Source: Bianquea renquensis (GTDB lineage Bacteria > Bacillota > Clostridia > Lachnospirales > Bianqueaceae). From it: a stretch of DNA of 64,000 bases. The position numbers and the translations under genes were made by a program. Positions 45,342-53,343 of the stretch are shown here, one piece after another. Where the stretch lies: NCBI RefSeq assembly GCF_014384895.1, contig NZ_JACRSQ010000011.1, positions 60,562 through 124,561 on the forward strand, given 5' to 3'. Position 1 is the stretch's first letter. Every line of letters begins with the position of its first letter. The notes beneath the pieces are model-generated. The model was given only the letters and a program-made list of their open reading frames with translations, was not told the origin of the DNA and did not search any database.

Positions 45342-45400
45342 TTGACAATCCAACACAAATGTCGTATGATAATACCACACCCCCCGAGGGGGGTGTGGTA
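45342..45400 (+). promoter_or_regulatory. Copper operon promoter and CsoR-type operator
   Basis: Consensus TTGACA (45342-45347), 17 bases, TATGAT (45365-45370). Directly after, at 45373-45400, are two perfect 13-base arms (TACCACACCCCCC and its complement) around GA. GC-rich dyads of this form are the known binding sites of CsoR repressors, and a csoR gene is in the operon. Confidence 0.85.
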
Positions 45401-45419
45401 CGAGAAAGGAGGACGGACC

Positions 45420-47975
45420 ATGAGCCGTCATAAATACACAGTAACAGGAATGACCTGCTCCGCCTGTTCCACCCACGTGGAGAAGAGTGTCCGCAAGGTG
45501 GACGGCGTAGAGGATGTGGCTGTCAATCTCCTGGGAGGCAGCATGGTTGTGGAGTACGACGAAGGGAAGGTTAAGGATGAGACCATCATCCGTGCGGTGG
45601 AACACGCGGGGTACGGAGCTCAGCCCCAAGATCGAAAGGAGAAAGCGGTTTCCTCTGTAGCGAAGCGCGATAGCAAGAACGAGGAGCGTGCGATGGCGCT
45701 GCGGGTGATTCTTTCTTTCGTCTTCCTAATCCCTCTATTTTATCTGGCCATGGGGCATATGATGGGGTGGCCGCTACCAGGGATTTTCCTAGGCCATGAC
45801 AACGCCGCGGTCTATGCGTTTACTCAGTTTCTGCTCTTGTTGCCGATTCTGTATATCAACGATCACTACTATAAAAATGGTTTTAAAAGCCTATTCCACA
45901 GAGCGCCCAACATGGATTCTCTTATTGCAGTGGGGTCCGCGGCGGCTTTAATCTACGGTATCTTTGCGATTTTACAGATCGGGTACGGTCTAGGGCATGG
46001 CGATATGGACAGGGTACATCACTATACGATGGACTTATATTTTGAATCCGCGGGTATGATCCTGACGTTGATTTCCCTGGGGAAATATTTGGAGGCCCGT
46101 TCCAAGGGGAGAACATCGGACGCCATCTCGAAGCTCATCGATCTAGCGCCGAAGACAGCGTTAGTGCTTCGAGATGGGGAGGAGAGGGAAATCCCCGTGG
46201 AGGAAGTCGGCATCGGGGAAGTGGTGATCGTCAAACCGGGCCAGAGTATTCCCGTGGACGGTGTGATTTTGGAGGGTCACACCTCTGTGGATGAATCAGC
46301 CATCACAGGAGAGAGTATTCCGGTGGAGAAACGGGCGGAGGATCCTGTTATCGCGGCAACGATCAATCAGTCTGGCTATATTCGGTTTCGCGCCACTAAG
46401 GTTGGGGATGACACGACGCTGGCACAGATCATTCGGCTGGTGGAGGAAGCGAGCGCGTCTAAGGCACCCATAGCGAAACTGGCGGATAAAGTCAGCGGCA
46501 TTTTCGTCCCTGTCGTCATGATCATTGCGCTCTTATCGGCGGTCATCTGGTTACTGACCGGCGCAACCTTTGAGTTTGCCCTGTCCATCGGGATTGCGGT
46601 GCTGGTCATATCCTGTCCCTGCGCCCTTGGGCTGGCGACGCCCACAGCCATCATGGTAGGAACGGGCAAGGGAGCGGAGAACGGAATTCTAATCAAATCA
46701 GCGGAGGCGCTGGAGATCGCGCATACCGTGCAGACTGTGGTGTTGGATAAGACGGGAACCGTCACGGAGGGAAAGCCAAAGGTCACCGATATCATTGTAG
46801 GAGATTTGGAGAGACAGGAGCTATTGAAAATCGCCGCCTCTCTGGAGCAGCTGTCAGAACACCCACTGGCGGAGGCCATTGTGGCAGCGGCTGCCGCGGA
46901 GAATATTGAGCCGGAGGCCGCGGTGGATTTTGAGGCTCGAGAGGGCCGCGGCATTATGGCACGGCTGGGGGGAACGCTTTATATGGCTGGCAATCGACGG
47001 CTAATGGAGGACTTCCAGATCCCCCTCGGCTCCTATGGGGAAGAGGAAGAGCGGCTGGCCGCAGATGGAAAGACACCCCTCTACTTTGCCCGGCAAGATG
47101 GGGTTTTGGGCCTTATCGCCGTGGCGGACGTGATCAAGCCCACCAGCAGGGCGGCAGTGCAGGAACTGGAGGCCATGGGGATTGAAGTCGTCATGTTGAC
47201 AGGCGATAACGAGCGGACCGCCCGCGCCATCCAGAAGCAAGTCGGCATTTCGAAGGTCATTGCGGAGGTGCTGCCCCAAGACAAGGAGCGGGAGGTTCGG
47301 CGCATTCAGGAGTCAGGCCGCAAGACGGCTATGATCGGAGATGGCATCAACGATGCTCCGGCGTTGGCTCGAGCGGATGTGGGGATCGCCATCGGGGCTG
47401 GGACGGATATTGCCATCGAATCGGCGGATATCGTTCTGATGAAAAGCGATTTGATGGATGCCGTCAAGGCGATTCAGCTCAGCAAAGCGGTGATACGAAA
47501 TATCAAACAAAACCTGTTTTGGGCCTTTTTCTACAATGCCATTGGAATTCCCCTGGCGGCCGGTGTGTTTTATACCATCTTAGGCTGGAAGTTAAACCCC
47601 ATGTTCGCCGCTGCTGCCATGAGTTTAAGTTCTGTCTGCGTGGTCACCAACGCCCTGCGTCTAAAGTTCTTTAAACCCAAGTTTACACAGCAGGTTCCAC
47701 CCCTTGAGAGCGATATGCCGTCTCAAGAGGTCAAACCAATACAAGCCAACCAGAAAGGAGTCACGAACGTGAAAAAAGAAATGATAATTGAAGGCATGAG
47801 CTGTGCTCATTGTTCCGGGCGTGTTGAAAAGGCGCTGAATGCCATTGAGGGAGTCAAAGCCTCAGTGGATTTAGAAGCGAAGACCGCTTATGTGGATCTG
47901 GAGGAAGAGGTGTCCGATGATGTTTTGACACAGGCCGTCACAGAGGCGGGATACGAAGTTAAGGATATTCGATAA
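45420..47975 (+). CDS. copA: Copper-exporting P1B-type ATPase with N- and C-terminal HMA domains
   Basis: An 851-residue Cu(I) efflux pump. The N-terminal HMA domain has GMTCSACSTHVEKSV (about 9-23). Eight helices follow, with the CPC metal motif in ISCPCALGLATPTA (about 398-411), the phosphorylated Asp in VLDKTGTVTEG, HP in SEHPLAEAI, and the hinge GDGINDAPALA. The C-terminal 68 residues form a second HMA domain with GMSCAHCSGRVEKAL, preceded by a linker carrying AAAGGAG and an in-frame GTG. The frame extends upstream to 45279, but AAAGGAGG sets ATG 45420. A CsoR operator controls the operon. A C-terminal HMA is unusual for CopA. Confidence 0.96.
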   Translation: MSRHKYTVTGMTCSACSTHVEKSVRKVDGVEDVAVNLLGGSMVVEYDEGKVKDETIIRAVEHAGYGAQPQDRKEKAVSSVAKRDSKNEERAMALRVILSFVFLIPLFYLAMGHMMGWPLPGIFLGHDNAAVYAFTQFLLLLPILYINDHYYKNGFKSLFHRAPNMDSLIAVGSAAALIYGIFAILQIGYGLGHGDMDRVHHYTMDLYFESAGMILTLISLGKYLEARSKGRTSDAISKLIDLAPKTALVLRDGEEREIPVEEVGIGEVVIVKPGQSIPVDGVILEGHTSVDESAITGESIPVEKRAEDPVIAATINQSGYIRFRATKVGDDTTLAQIIRLVEEASASKAPIAKLADKVSGIFVPVVMIIALLSAVIWLLTGATFEFALSIGIAVLVISCPCALGLATPTAIMVGTGKGAENGILIKSAEALEIAHTVQTVVLDKTGTVTEGKPKVTDIIVGDLERQELLKIAASLEQLSEHPLAEAIVAAAAAENIEPEAAVDFEAREGRGIMARLGGTLYMAGNRRLMEDFQIPLGSYGEEEERLAADGKTPLYFARQDGVLGLIAVADVIKPTSRAAVQELEAMGIEVVMLTGDNERTARAIQKQVGISKVIAEVLPQDKEREVRRIQESGRKTAMIGDGINDAPALARADVGIAIGAGTDIAIESADIVLMKSDLMDAVKAIQLSKAVIRNIKQNLFWAFFYNAIGIPLAAGVFYTILGWKLNPMFAAAAMSLSSVCVVTNALRLKFFKPKFTQQVPPLESDMPSQEVKPIQANQKGVTNVKKEMIIEGMSCAHCSGRVEKALNAIEGVKASVDLEAKTAYVDLEEEVSDDVLTQAVTEAGYEVKDIR
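47769..47975 (+). CDS. Possible internally initiated CopZ-like copper chaperone
   Basis: Inside copA, AAAGGAG (47754-47760) lies eight bases before an in-frame GTG (47769). Initiation there would give a 68-residue free HMA protein, VKKEMIIEGMSCAHCSGRVE and onward, which is the normal size of CopZ. The pump could thus be made both with the domain and with a separate chaperone from one frame. It may equally be a fossil of a fused copZ gene. Inferred from sequence only. Confidence 0.4.
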   Translation: MKKEMIIEGMSCAHCSGRVEKALNAIEGVKASVDLEAKTAYVDLEEEVSDDVLTQAVTEAGYEVKDIR

Positions 47976-48238
47976 TGCAAGCAAATAAACAGGATGTCGG
48001 CCGCCTGCTGAAAACAGCAAAGGGGCAGATCGATGGGATTTTGAAAATGATTGAGGAAGATCGCTATTGTATGGAGATCAGCCACCAGATCATGGCGGCG
48101 GAAGCGATTCTGAACAAGGCTAACCGGGAAGTGCTGAAGGCTCATGTCCAGGGGTGCGTCAAGGATGGCATTGAGAGCGGCGATGCCGATGGCAAGGTTC
48201 AGGAGATCTTGACGATTTTGGATGCCATAATGAAATGA
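47975..48238 (+). CDS. csoR: CsoR family copper-sensing repressor
   Basis: An 87-residue all-helical repressor of the CsoR/DUF156 family. The Cu(I) ligands are visible: Cys in DRYCMEIS (about 32) and the His-x3-Cys of KAHVQGC (about 57-61). The ATG overlaps the copA stop (TAATG), so pump and sensor are translationally coupled. It should bind the GC-rich dyad at 45373-45400 and release it when copper binds. Confidence 0.93.
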   Translation: MQANKQDVGRLLKTAKGQIDGILKMIEEDRYCMEISHQIMAAEAILNKANREVLKAHVQGCVKDGIESGDADGKVQEILTILDAIMK

Positions 48239-48251
48239 GGGAGAAGGACAG

Positions 48252-48899
48252 ATGAAGCGACAATTGCCCAGGCTGCCATCTGAACCGATGGCAGTCCAGC
48301 CATTGGAGCAGGCGGCCTGGAGGGCGGTGGAAGAGGAGGAACATATCGAGAGAGCCCAATTTTATAATGATATGTTGCTGGAAACCGATTTGCAAAGGGT
48401 GGACATCGACACCTGTTTCTTTAAGGGCTGCAAATTCTCGGAGTGTATCATACAGAAATCCTATGTCACCGACGCTGTATTCCGGGATTGCGATCTGTCC
48501 AATGTGCATTTTGAAGACACGAATTTTCAAAGGGTGGAATTTTATAACTGCAAGCTTGTGGGAACGAATTTCACCGGCGCTATTTTGAAACATGTGCTAA
48601 TGTCAGAATGCTTAGGGCGCTATTGCAACTTCAGCTTTGCACACATCCAGGACTCCTGCTTTCAGACCTGTGATTTTACCAAGATGGGAATGACCGAGGC
48701 CAAGTTGACGAGGATTCTTCTGGAGGGCTGTTGTCTGACAGAGGCGGAGATGCTCAATACCCCGTTAAAGGATGTCAATCTAACGACCAACGACCTGCAA
48801 GGGATCCGGCTATGTGGCAGCGAACTACAGGGCGCCATTATTTCAAGTCTCCAGGCAGTGGATCTGATCCGGATTTTTGGCGTGTCCATTCAGGATTGA
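48252..48899 (+). CDS. Pentapeptide repeat protein
   Basis: A 215-residue protein whose residues about 35-200 follow the A(D/N)LXX-type pentapeptide pattern (for example LLETDLQRVDIDTCFFKGCK, TNFTGAILKHVLM), which folds into a right-handed beta-helix. It is rich in Cys, with about 13 residues. It starts 13 bases after csoR and is probably cotranscribed with the copper genes. Some relatives protect gyrase, but no such role can be read here; Cys content and position hint at metal or redox context. Confidence 0.88.
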   Translation: MKRQLPRLPSEPMAVQPLEQAAWRAVEEEEHIERAQFYNDMLLETDLQRVDIDTCFFKGCKFSECIIQKSYVTDAVFRDCDLSNVHFEDTNFQRVEFYNCKLVGTNFTGAILKHVLMSECLGRYCNFSFAHIQDSCFQTCDFTKMGMTEAKLTRILLEGCCLTEAEMLNTPLKDVNLTTNDLQGIRLCGSELQGAIISSLQAVDLIRIFGVSIQD

Positions 48900-48964
48900 A
48901 TTATTTCCCAATAGGAAACAATTCCGAAATACTAAAGATTTTTCCCCACAATCTGGTCAGCAGA

Positions 48965-49246
48965 CTATTCTTTGGCATCGTCCATTTCCAGAATTTCAAT
49001 TTCCAGTGCATCATAGGAGATTGGTTCTATAAAATGATCTTGCCGGAAATTTGTCCGCCCAAAGCTTCGAATATCCTGTCTATTTTGTTCTAGCCAGATA
49101 GGCCGCTGGAGATCCAGCTCCATACAAATCTCATCCAGGCACAGATGAAGGCGCTCCCCCAGCGGTAACTTCGAATCATTGTTGACTGCAATGTAATTCT
49201 GTTTAATTTGATTTTTCTTAATTAATTTGCCCCAAACTCGTAACAT
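48965..49246 (-). CDS. Hypothetical small protein
   Basis: A 93-residue soluble protein (MLRVWGKLIKKNQIKQNYIA..., LHLCLDEICMELDLQRPIWLEQN, DHFIEPISYDALEIEIL). AAGGAGAG a few bases before the ATG supports translation, and the sequence has normal codon character. No domain is recognised by eye. It lies alone between the copper operon and ku, opposite in direction. Confidence 0.65.
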   Translation of the reverse strand: MLRVWGKLIKKNQIKQNYIAVNNDSKLPLGERLHLCLDEICMELDLQRPIWLEQNRQDIRSFGRTNFRQDHFIEPISYDALEIEILEMDDAKE

Positions 49247-49395
49247 CGGTCTCTCCTTTTCCTATGTGAGAATCGCTTCACGCTTATTCCATAGTATACC
49301 CTACTCCAGGGGAAAGTGCAAGAAGGTTCTGAAGTATAGAAAGATGTCTCTTCACGCATACTAGTCCATAAGAAACCGCGAAGGAGGCTAACACC

Positions 49396-50190
49396 ATGGC
49401 TGTATCACATAAGGGCGCTATCAGCTTTGGACTCGTGCATATTCCCGTATCCCTGTACACTGCGACGCAGGATCATGATATCCATTTCAATCAGTTGTGT
49501 AAGGGGGACATGAGCCGCGTGCGATATAAAAAAGTCTGCGCTGGCTGCGGAAAGGAAGTCGGTCCGAAGGATATTATCAAAGGATTCGAATATGGACAGG
49601 ATCAATATGTAGTCGTCACGGAGGAAGATTTTGAAAAGATTAAAACGGAAAAGGACAGAAGCATCCAAATTATGCATTTTACGGATCTTTCCTCCATCCG
49701 TCCCATCTATTATGATAAGACGTACCACGTTTTGCCCGACGCGGGTGGCGAAAAAGCCTTCGAATTGCTGCGTGTGGCCATGAAGGACCAGCAAAAAATC
49801 GGCATCGCAAAGACGGTTATGGGCCAAAAGGAGACGCTCATGGCCCTGATTCCCACAGAGGATGGTATGCTCTCAGAGACTATGTTTTATGCAGATGAAA
49901 TTAAGGCCCTTCCGAAAGAGATCCTTCACCCACAAGTGAAGGAAGCGGAATTGGAGATGGCAAAAACTCTGATTCAATCCATGGACCGTCCCTTTGAGCC
50001 GCATCTCTATCACGATGAATATCAGAAGCGCCTGCGGCAGTTGATTGAGCAAAAAATAGCCGGTCAGGAAGTCGTAGCCGCACGACAGGAAGAGCGAAAT
50101 AGTGTAATTGATCTTATGGAGGCGCTTCAGAGAAGTATTGAACAGCAGGCAGCGGCCCCAGCGAAAGGGCGTAGGAAGAAGGGCGCATAA
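49396..50190 (+). CDS. ku: Ku protein for non-homologous end joining
   Basis: A 264-residue bacterial Ku, forming a homodimeric ring on DNA ends. The start AVSHKGAISFGLVHIPVSLY is characteristic, followed by a CAGCGKEV knuckle (about 49-56), KGFEYGQDQYVVVTEEDF and the core MALIPTEDGMLSETM. The C-terminal tail is basic (AKGRRKKGA). It overlaps the ligase gene by one base (TAATG), so both are coupled. GAAGGAGG precedes the ATG. Confidence 0.96.
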   Translation: MAVSHKGAISFGLVHIPVSLYTATQDHDIHFNQLCKGDMSRVRYKKVCAGCGKEVGPKDIIKGFEYGQDQYVVVTEEDFEKIKTEKDRSIQIMHFTDLSSIRPIYYDKTYHVLPDAGGEKAFELLRVAMKDQQKIGIAKTVMGQKETLMALIPTEDGMLSETMFYADEIKALPKEILHPQVKEAELEMAKTLIQSMDRPFEPHLYHDEYQKRLRQLIEQKIAGQEVVAARQEERNSVIDLMEALQRSIEQQAAAPAKGRRKKGA

Positions 50191-51107
50191 TGGCGGACCT
50201 ATTGGCTCAAAAAAATATACTTCCCATGTTGATTGCGGATAATGGTCATCCCTTCGACGATCCAGACTATGTCTATGAATTAAAGTTTGACGGCGAGCGC
50301 TGCCTCGCCTATGTGGACGGGAAAAAGACGGTTTTACAGAATCGGCGGTTGCTGCTAGTCACCTCAAAATTTCCAGAATTATCGGATTTACACAGGCAAG
50401 TTCGCGTGCCGTGTATCTTGGACGGTGAGCTGGTTGTGCTTCGAGATGGCAAGCCCGACTTTGGGGAGCTGGTGAGACGGTCCCTGATGTCCAACCGAAT
50501 CAAAATTGAATTTGCCGCCAAACAAGCTCCGGCCACCTATATCGCCTTTGACATTTTGTACTACCAGGATCAACAAGTAACAGGACGGCCGCTGACAGAA
50601 AGAAAAGAACTGCTGAAAAAAGCAGTGCGGGAAAACGAGCGGCTCGCCGTCTCCAGAATCGTGGAGGAGAAAGGGCGAGCCCTCTTTGAAGCAGCGAAGA
50701 CAATGGATCTGGAAGGCATTGTCGCCAAACGCAAGGATAGCTCTTACACCATGGGGATACGGTCAAAGGACTGGATCAAAATCAAGAATCTGCAAGATGA
50801 TGACTTTTATGTCTGTGGATATATCCATAAAACGGACGCGGTGACCAGTCTCGTGTTAGGACAATACGAGCAGGGACATTTGGTATACCGTGGACATGTA
50901 ACGATGGGGGTAAGAGGAGAAAGCTTTCATCATATCCTTCGGCAACGTCCCATAGATGTATGTCCTTTTGCAGAGGTTCCCAGAGGAAATGACGGTGCGG
51001 TGTGGCTTTTTCCTGAGTTAGTCTGTACCGTTTCATTTATGGAGAGGAGCGCCGGCGGATTTTTGCGGCACCCAGTGTTTAAAGGGTTGCGAGCTGATAA
51101 AATTTAA
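50190..51107 (+). CDS. ligD: ATP-dependent DNA ligase, LigD ligase domain only
   Basis: A 305-residue protein with just the adenylation and OB-fold domains of LigD. The nucleotidyl Lys is in KFDGERCLAY (about 31-40), motif III in IAFDILYY, motif IV EGIVAK and motif V DWIKIK. The polymerase and phosphoesterase domains of full LigD are absent, as in many Firmicutes where they are separate or missing. With Ku it forms a minimal two-gene end-joining system. A terminator follows at 51129. Confidence 0.93.
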   Translation: MADLLAQKNILPMLIADNGHPFDDPDYVYELKFDGERCLAYVDGKKTVLQNRRLLLVTSKFPELSDLHRQVRVPCILDGELVVLRDGKPDFGELVRRSLMSNRIKIEFAAKQAPATYIAFDILYYQDQQVTGRPLTERKELLKKAVRENERLAVSRIVEEKGRALFEAAKTMDLEGIVAKRKDSSYTMGIRSKDWIKIKNLQDDDFYVCGYIHKTDAVTSLVLGQYEQGHLVYRGHVTMGVRGESFHHILRQRPIDVCPFAEVPRGNDGAVWLFPELVCTVSFMERSAGGFLRHPVFKGLRADKI

Positions 51108-51128
51108 CTTGACTTTTTGAATTGAACT

Positions 51129-51153
51129 AAGTTCGCGAAGGCGAACTTTTTTT
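51129..51153 (+). terminator. Intrinsic terminator of ku-ligD
   Basis: AAGTTCGC-GAAG-GCGAACTT followed by T, a relative of the hairpins at 2293 and 17438. Confidence 0.85.
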
Positions 51154-51305
51154 ATAGGTGTAATCATGAAGAGCATATTTCACTTATTACTAATTTTTTA
51201 ATTTTTATTATGTTTCTATAAACCTATTCTTTTTTCCGATAACTTGTGCTATGATTGTAACATAAATGTAATGTTGAAGCAAGGCCGTGGGGGAGTGTGA
51301 GACAG

Positions 51306-52763
51306 ATGTGGATTTCAAAGGAAAATGGATTCAAGATCGTGATGAGTTTAATTCTCTGCACCGCGCTGCTGGTGGTGCCTGCTCCGTCCCCCTCGGCGTC
51401 GCAGGAGAGCAATAGCGCGCAGCTGCAAAGAGAGGTCGCCATTATCGCCCCTGTGGACCCTGAGTCCGATGAATCGGCAGAGCGCATGGAGGTTCCCAAA
51501 GGGAATTCAGATGCGCAGAAGATTTATTACACAGACGAAGACCAAAAATTTAACTCCATCAGTGAACGGCCAGGATCCATGCTCATTACGCTCCCATCTA
51601 CATATGATAGCCGTCAGGTGGGACGCGTGTCATCCGTAAAGGATCAGGGTGCTCTGGGGACTTGTTGGGCATTCGCCGCGCTCGGCGCCATGGAAAGCCT
51701 TCTGATGCCCCAGGAAGTATACGATTTCTCAGAAGATCACCTATCCTTGAATCATGGCTACGCGTTGGACCAGACGACGGGTGGAGATTATTCCATCGCC
51801 CTGGCCAGTCTCGCGGCGTGGAAGGGGCCGGTAGCGGAGAGCGACGATCCCTACGGTGATCATGAGACGAACCCCGATGCGAAGGTTCTAAAACACCTGC
51901 AAGAGGCCATTATCCTGGATGGCAATGTTCCGGGGATCAAGGAGGCCGTGATGAAATATGGCGCGGTTCAGTCTTCTGTTTTTTCGCCGAACCTGGAGTA
52001 TACCCAGGGGGTGTCGCCTTTCTACAACGCTAATACCTATGGTTTTTACTATAACGGACAGGAAAGTACCAACCATGACATTCTTATCGTGGGGTGGGAC
52101 GATGCCTACCCCAAGACGAATTTTTCGCTGGAGCCGGAGGGAGATGGAGCCTTCATCTGCAAGAACAGCTGGGGCGAGTCCTTTGGGGATGGTGGGTATT
52201 ACTATGTGTCCTACTATGACAGGCACATTGGAAACAAAGCCATAGCTTACACACGCCTGGATGAGATAGGCGTCTACGATACCATCTATCAATACGATGA
52301 ACTAGGGTGGGTTGGCCAGATTGGTTACCGGAAGCCGTCCGCGCATATCGCCAACATATTTGTGGCAAATTCCAATGAAGCCCTGGAAGCTGTCAGTTTT
52401 TATACACTGGGGGAAAATACGGATTACGCCGTCTACGTGGCGGTGAACCCTTTGGGGACGGATTTTCATGGGAAAGTACAGGTGGCGTCAGGCACAATCC
52501 AAAACAAGGGCTACCATACCATTGATTTAGAGAACGAGATTTCCTTGCAAGCAGGTGAGAGTTTTGCTATAATAGTAGAGATCAATACTCCTGGCAGCAG
52601 TACACCCATCGCGGCAGAATTTGAGGACGATGGCGTATGGGCTAAGGATGTGACGGTTGGCATAAATGAGAGCTTTATGAGCTATGATGGAAGCATCTGG
52701 ATGGATGTGGGCGAGAGCCTGGGATGCAATATATGCCTCAAAGCCTTCACGAAACAGAAGTAA
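51306..52763 (+). CDS. Exported papain-family (C1) cysteine protease with lectin-like domain
   Basis: A 485-residue secreted protein. A signal peptide covers about 1-30 (KIVMSLILCTALLVVPAP). After a propeptide-like stretch comes the C1 catalytic domain: the nucleophile in VKDQGALGTCWAFAALGAME (about 107-126), the His in NHDILIVGWDD and the Asn in CKNSWGESFGDGGYYYVSYYD. The C-terminal 150 residues are beta-rich and resemble the lectin-like domain of clostridial C1 surface proteases (NIFVANSNEALEAVSFYTLG, ESFAIIVEINTPG). The start is ATG 51306, with GGGGAG ten bases upstream; GTG 51297 lies in the ribosome site. No cell-wall anchor seen, so it is released. Confidence 0.9.
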   Translation: MWISKENGFKIVMSLILCTALLVVPAPSPSASQESNSAQLQREVAIIAPVDPESDESAERMEVPKGNSDAQKIYYTDEDQKFNSISERPGSMLITLPSTYDSRQVGRVSSVKDQGALGTCWAFAALGAMESLLMPQEVYDFSEDHLSLNHGYALDQTTGGDYSIALASLAAWKGPVAESDDPYGDHETNPDAKVLKHLQEAIILDGNVPGIKEAVMKYGAVQSSVFSPNLEYTQGVSPFYNANTYGFYYNGQESTNHDILIVGWDDAYPKTNFSLEPEGDGAFICKNSWGESFGDGGYYYVSYYDRHIGNKAIAYTRLDEIGVYDTIYQYDELGWVGQIGYRKPSAHIANIFVANSNEALEAVSFYTLGENTDYAVYVAVNPLGTDFHGKVQVASGTIQNKGYHTIDLENEISLQAGESFAIIVEINTPGSSTPIAAEFEDDGVWAKDVTVGINESFMSYDGSIWMDVGESLGCNICLKAFTKQK

Positions 52764-52781
52764 ACAGAAGGTGTGAATCGA

Positions 52782-53300
52782 GTGTTGAAAAATAGTCAGC
52801 GCAGGGATGAAATCCTCAAGATATTGAAACAGGCCAGCCAGCCAGTGCCGGGAACCGATCTCGCGCAGCGGTTTCAGGTGAGCCGCCAGGTGATCGTGCA
52901 GGACATCGCGATCCTTCGGGCGTCCGATGAAAAGATTCTGCCCACGGCCAGAGGTTACATGATGATGCCAGAGGGAGCACAAGGAGTTCGAAGAGTCATC
53001 GCCGTATCCCATGGCATGGAGGGGATGCGCCGGGAACTGGAGCTCATGGTCGATATGGGGGCGAAGGTGCTCAATGTCATCGTGGAACATGATGTGTATG
53101 GTTCAATCCAGGGGGATCTGATGATTGAGAATCGCCGGGATGTGGACGCATTTATGGACAAAATCGAGAATGGTTCCTCCGCGCCGCTGTACTGCCTCAC
53201 CAGCGGAGACCACTATCATACCATCGAGGCCAGAGATGAGGAGACGCTGGATGCGGTGGAAGAGGCGCTTATGCAGGAATTTGGAGCGAATCAAAACTAG
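52782..53300 (+). CDS. NadR/NiaR-type transcriptional repressor (HTH plus 3H domain)
   Basis: A 172-residue regulator. An N-terminal winged HTH (about 5-60: QRRDEILKILKQASQPVPGTDLAQRFQVSRQVIVQDI) precedes the 3H domain, whose His residues are visible in VSHGMEGM, VEHDVYGSI and SGDHYHTIE. The family represses niacin uptake or NAD synthesis genes in response to niacin. The frame opens at GTG 52773, but AGAAGG upstream suits GTG 52782 better; the start is uncertain. No NAD genes are adjacent. Confidence 0.9.
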   Translation: MLKNSQRRDEILKILKQASQPVPGTDLAQRFQVSRQVIVQDIAILRASDEKILPTARGYMMMPEGAQGVRRVIAVSHGMEGMRRELELMVDMGAKVLNVIVEHDVYGSIQGDLMIENRRDVDAFMDKIENGSSAPLYCLTSGDHYHTIEARDEETLDAVEEALMQEFGANQN

Positions 53301-53330
53301 GCCATGGGAGCATTCCCATGGCTTTATGTT
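53301..53330 (+). terminator. Hairpin after the NiaR-type gene
   Basis: GCCATGGGA-GCAT-TCCCATGGC, then TTTATGTT; a weak U-tract. Confidence 0.45.
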
Positions 53331-53343
53331 GCGCTCGGTTGCG

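Noticed and set aside
45111..45629. 172-codon reverse frame over the copA promoter region
   Set aside because: It crosses the copper promoter, operator and copA start; the composition is non-coding and no family is recognised.
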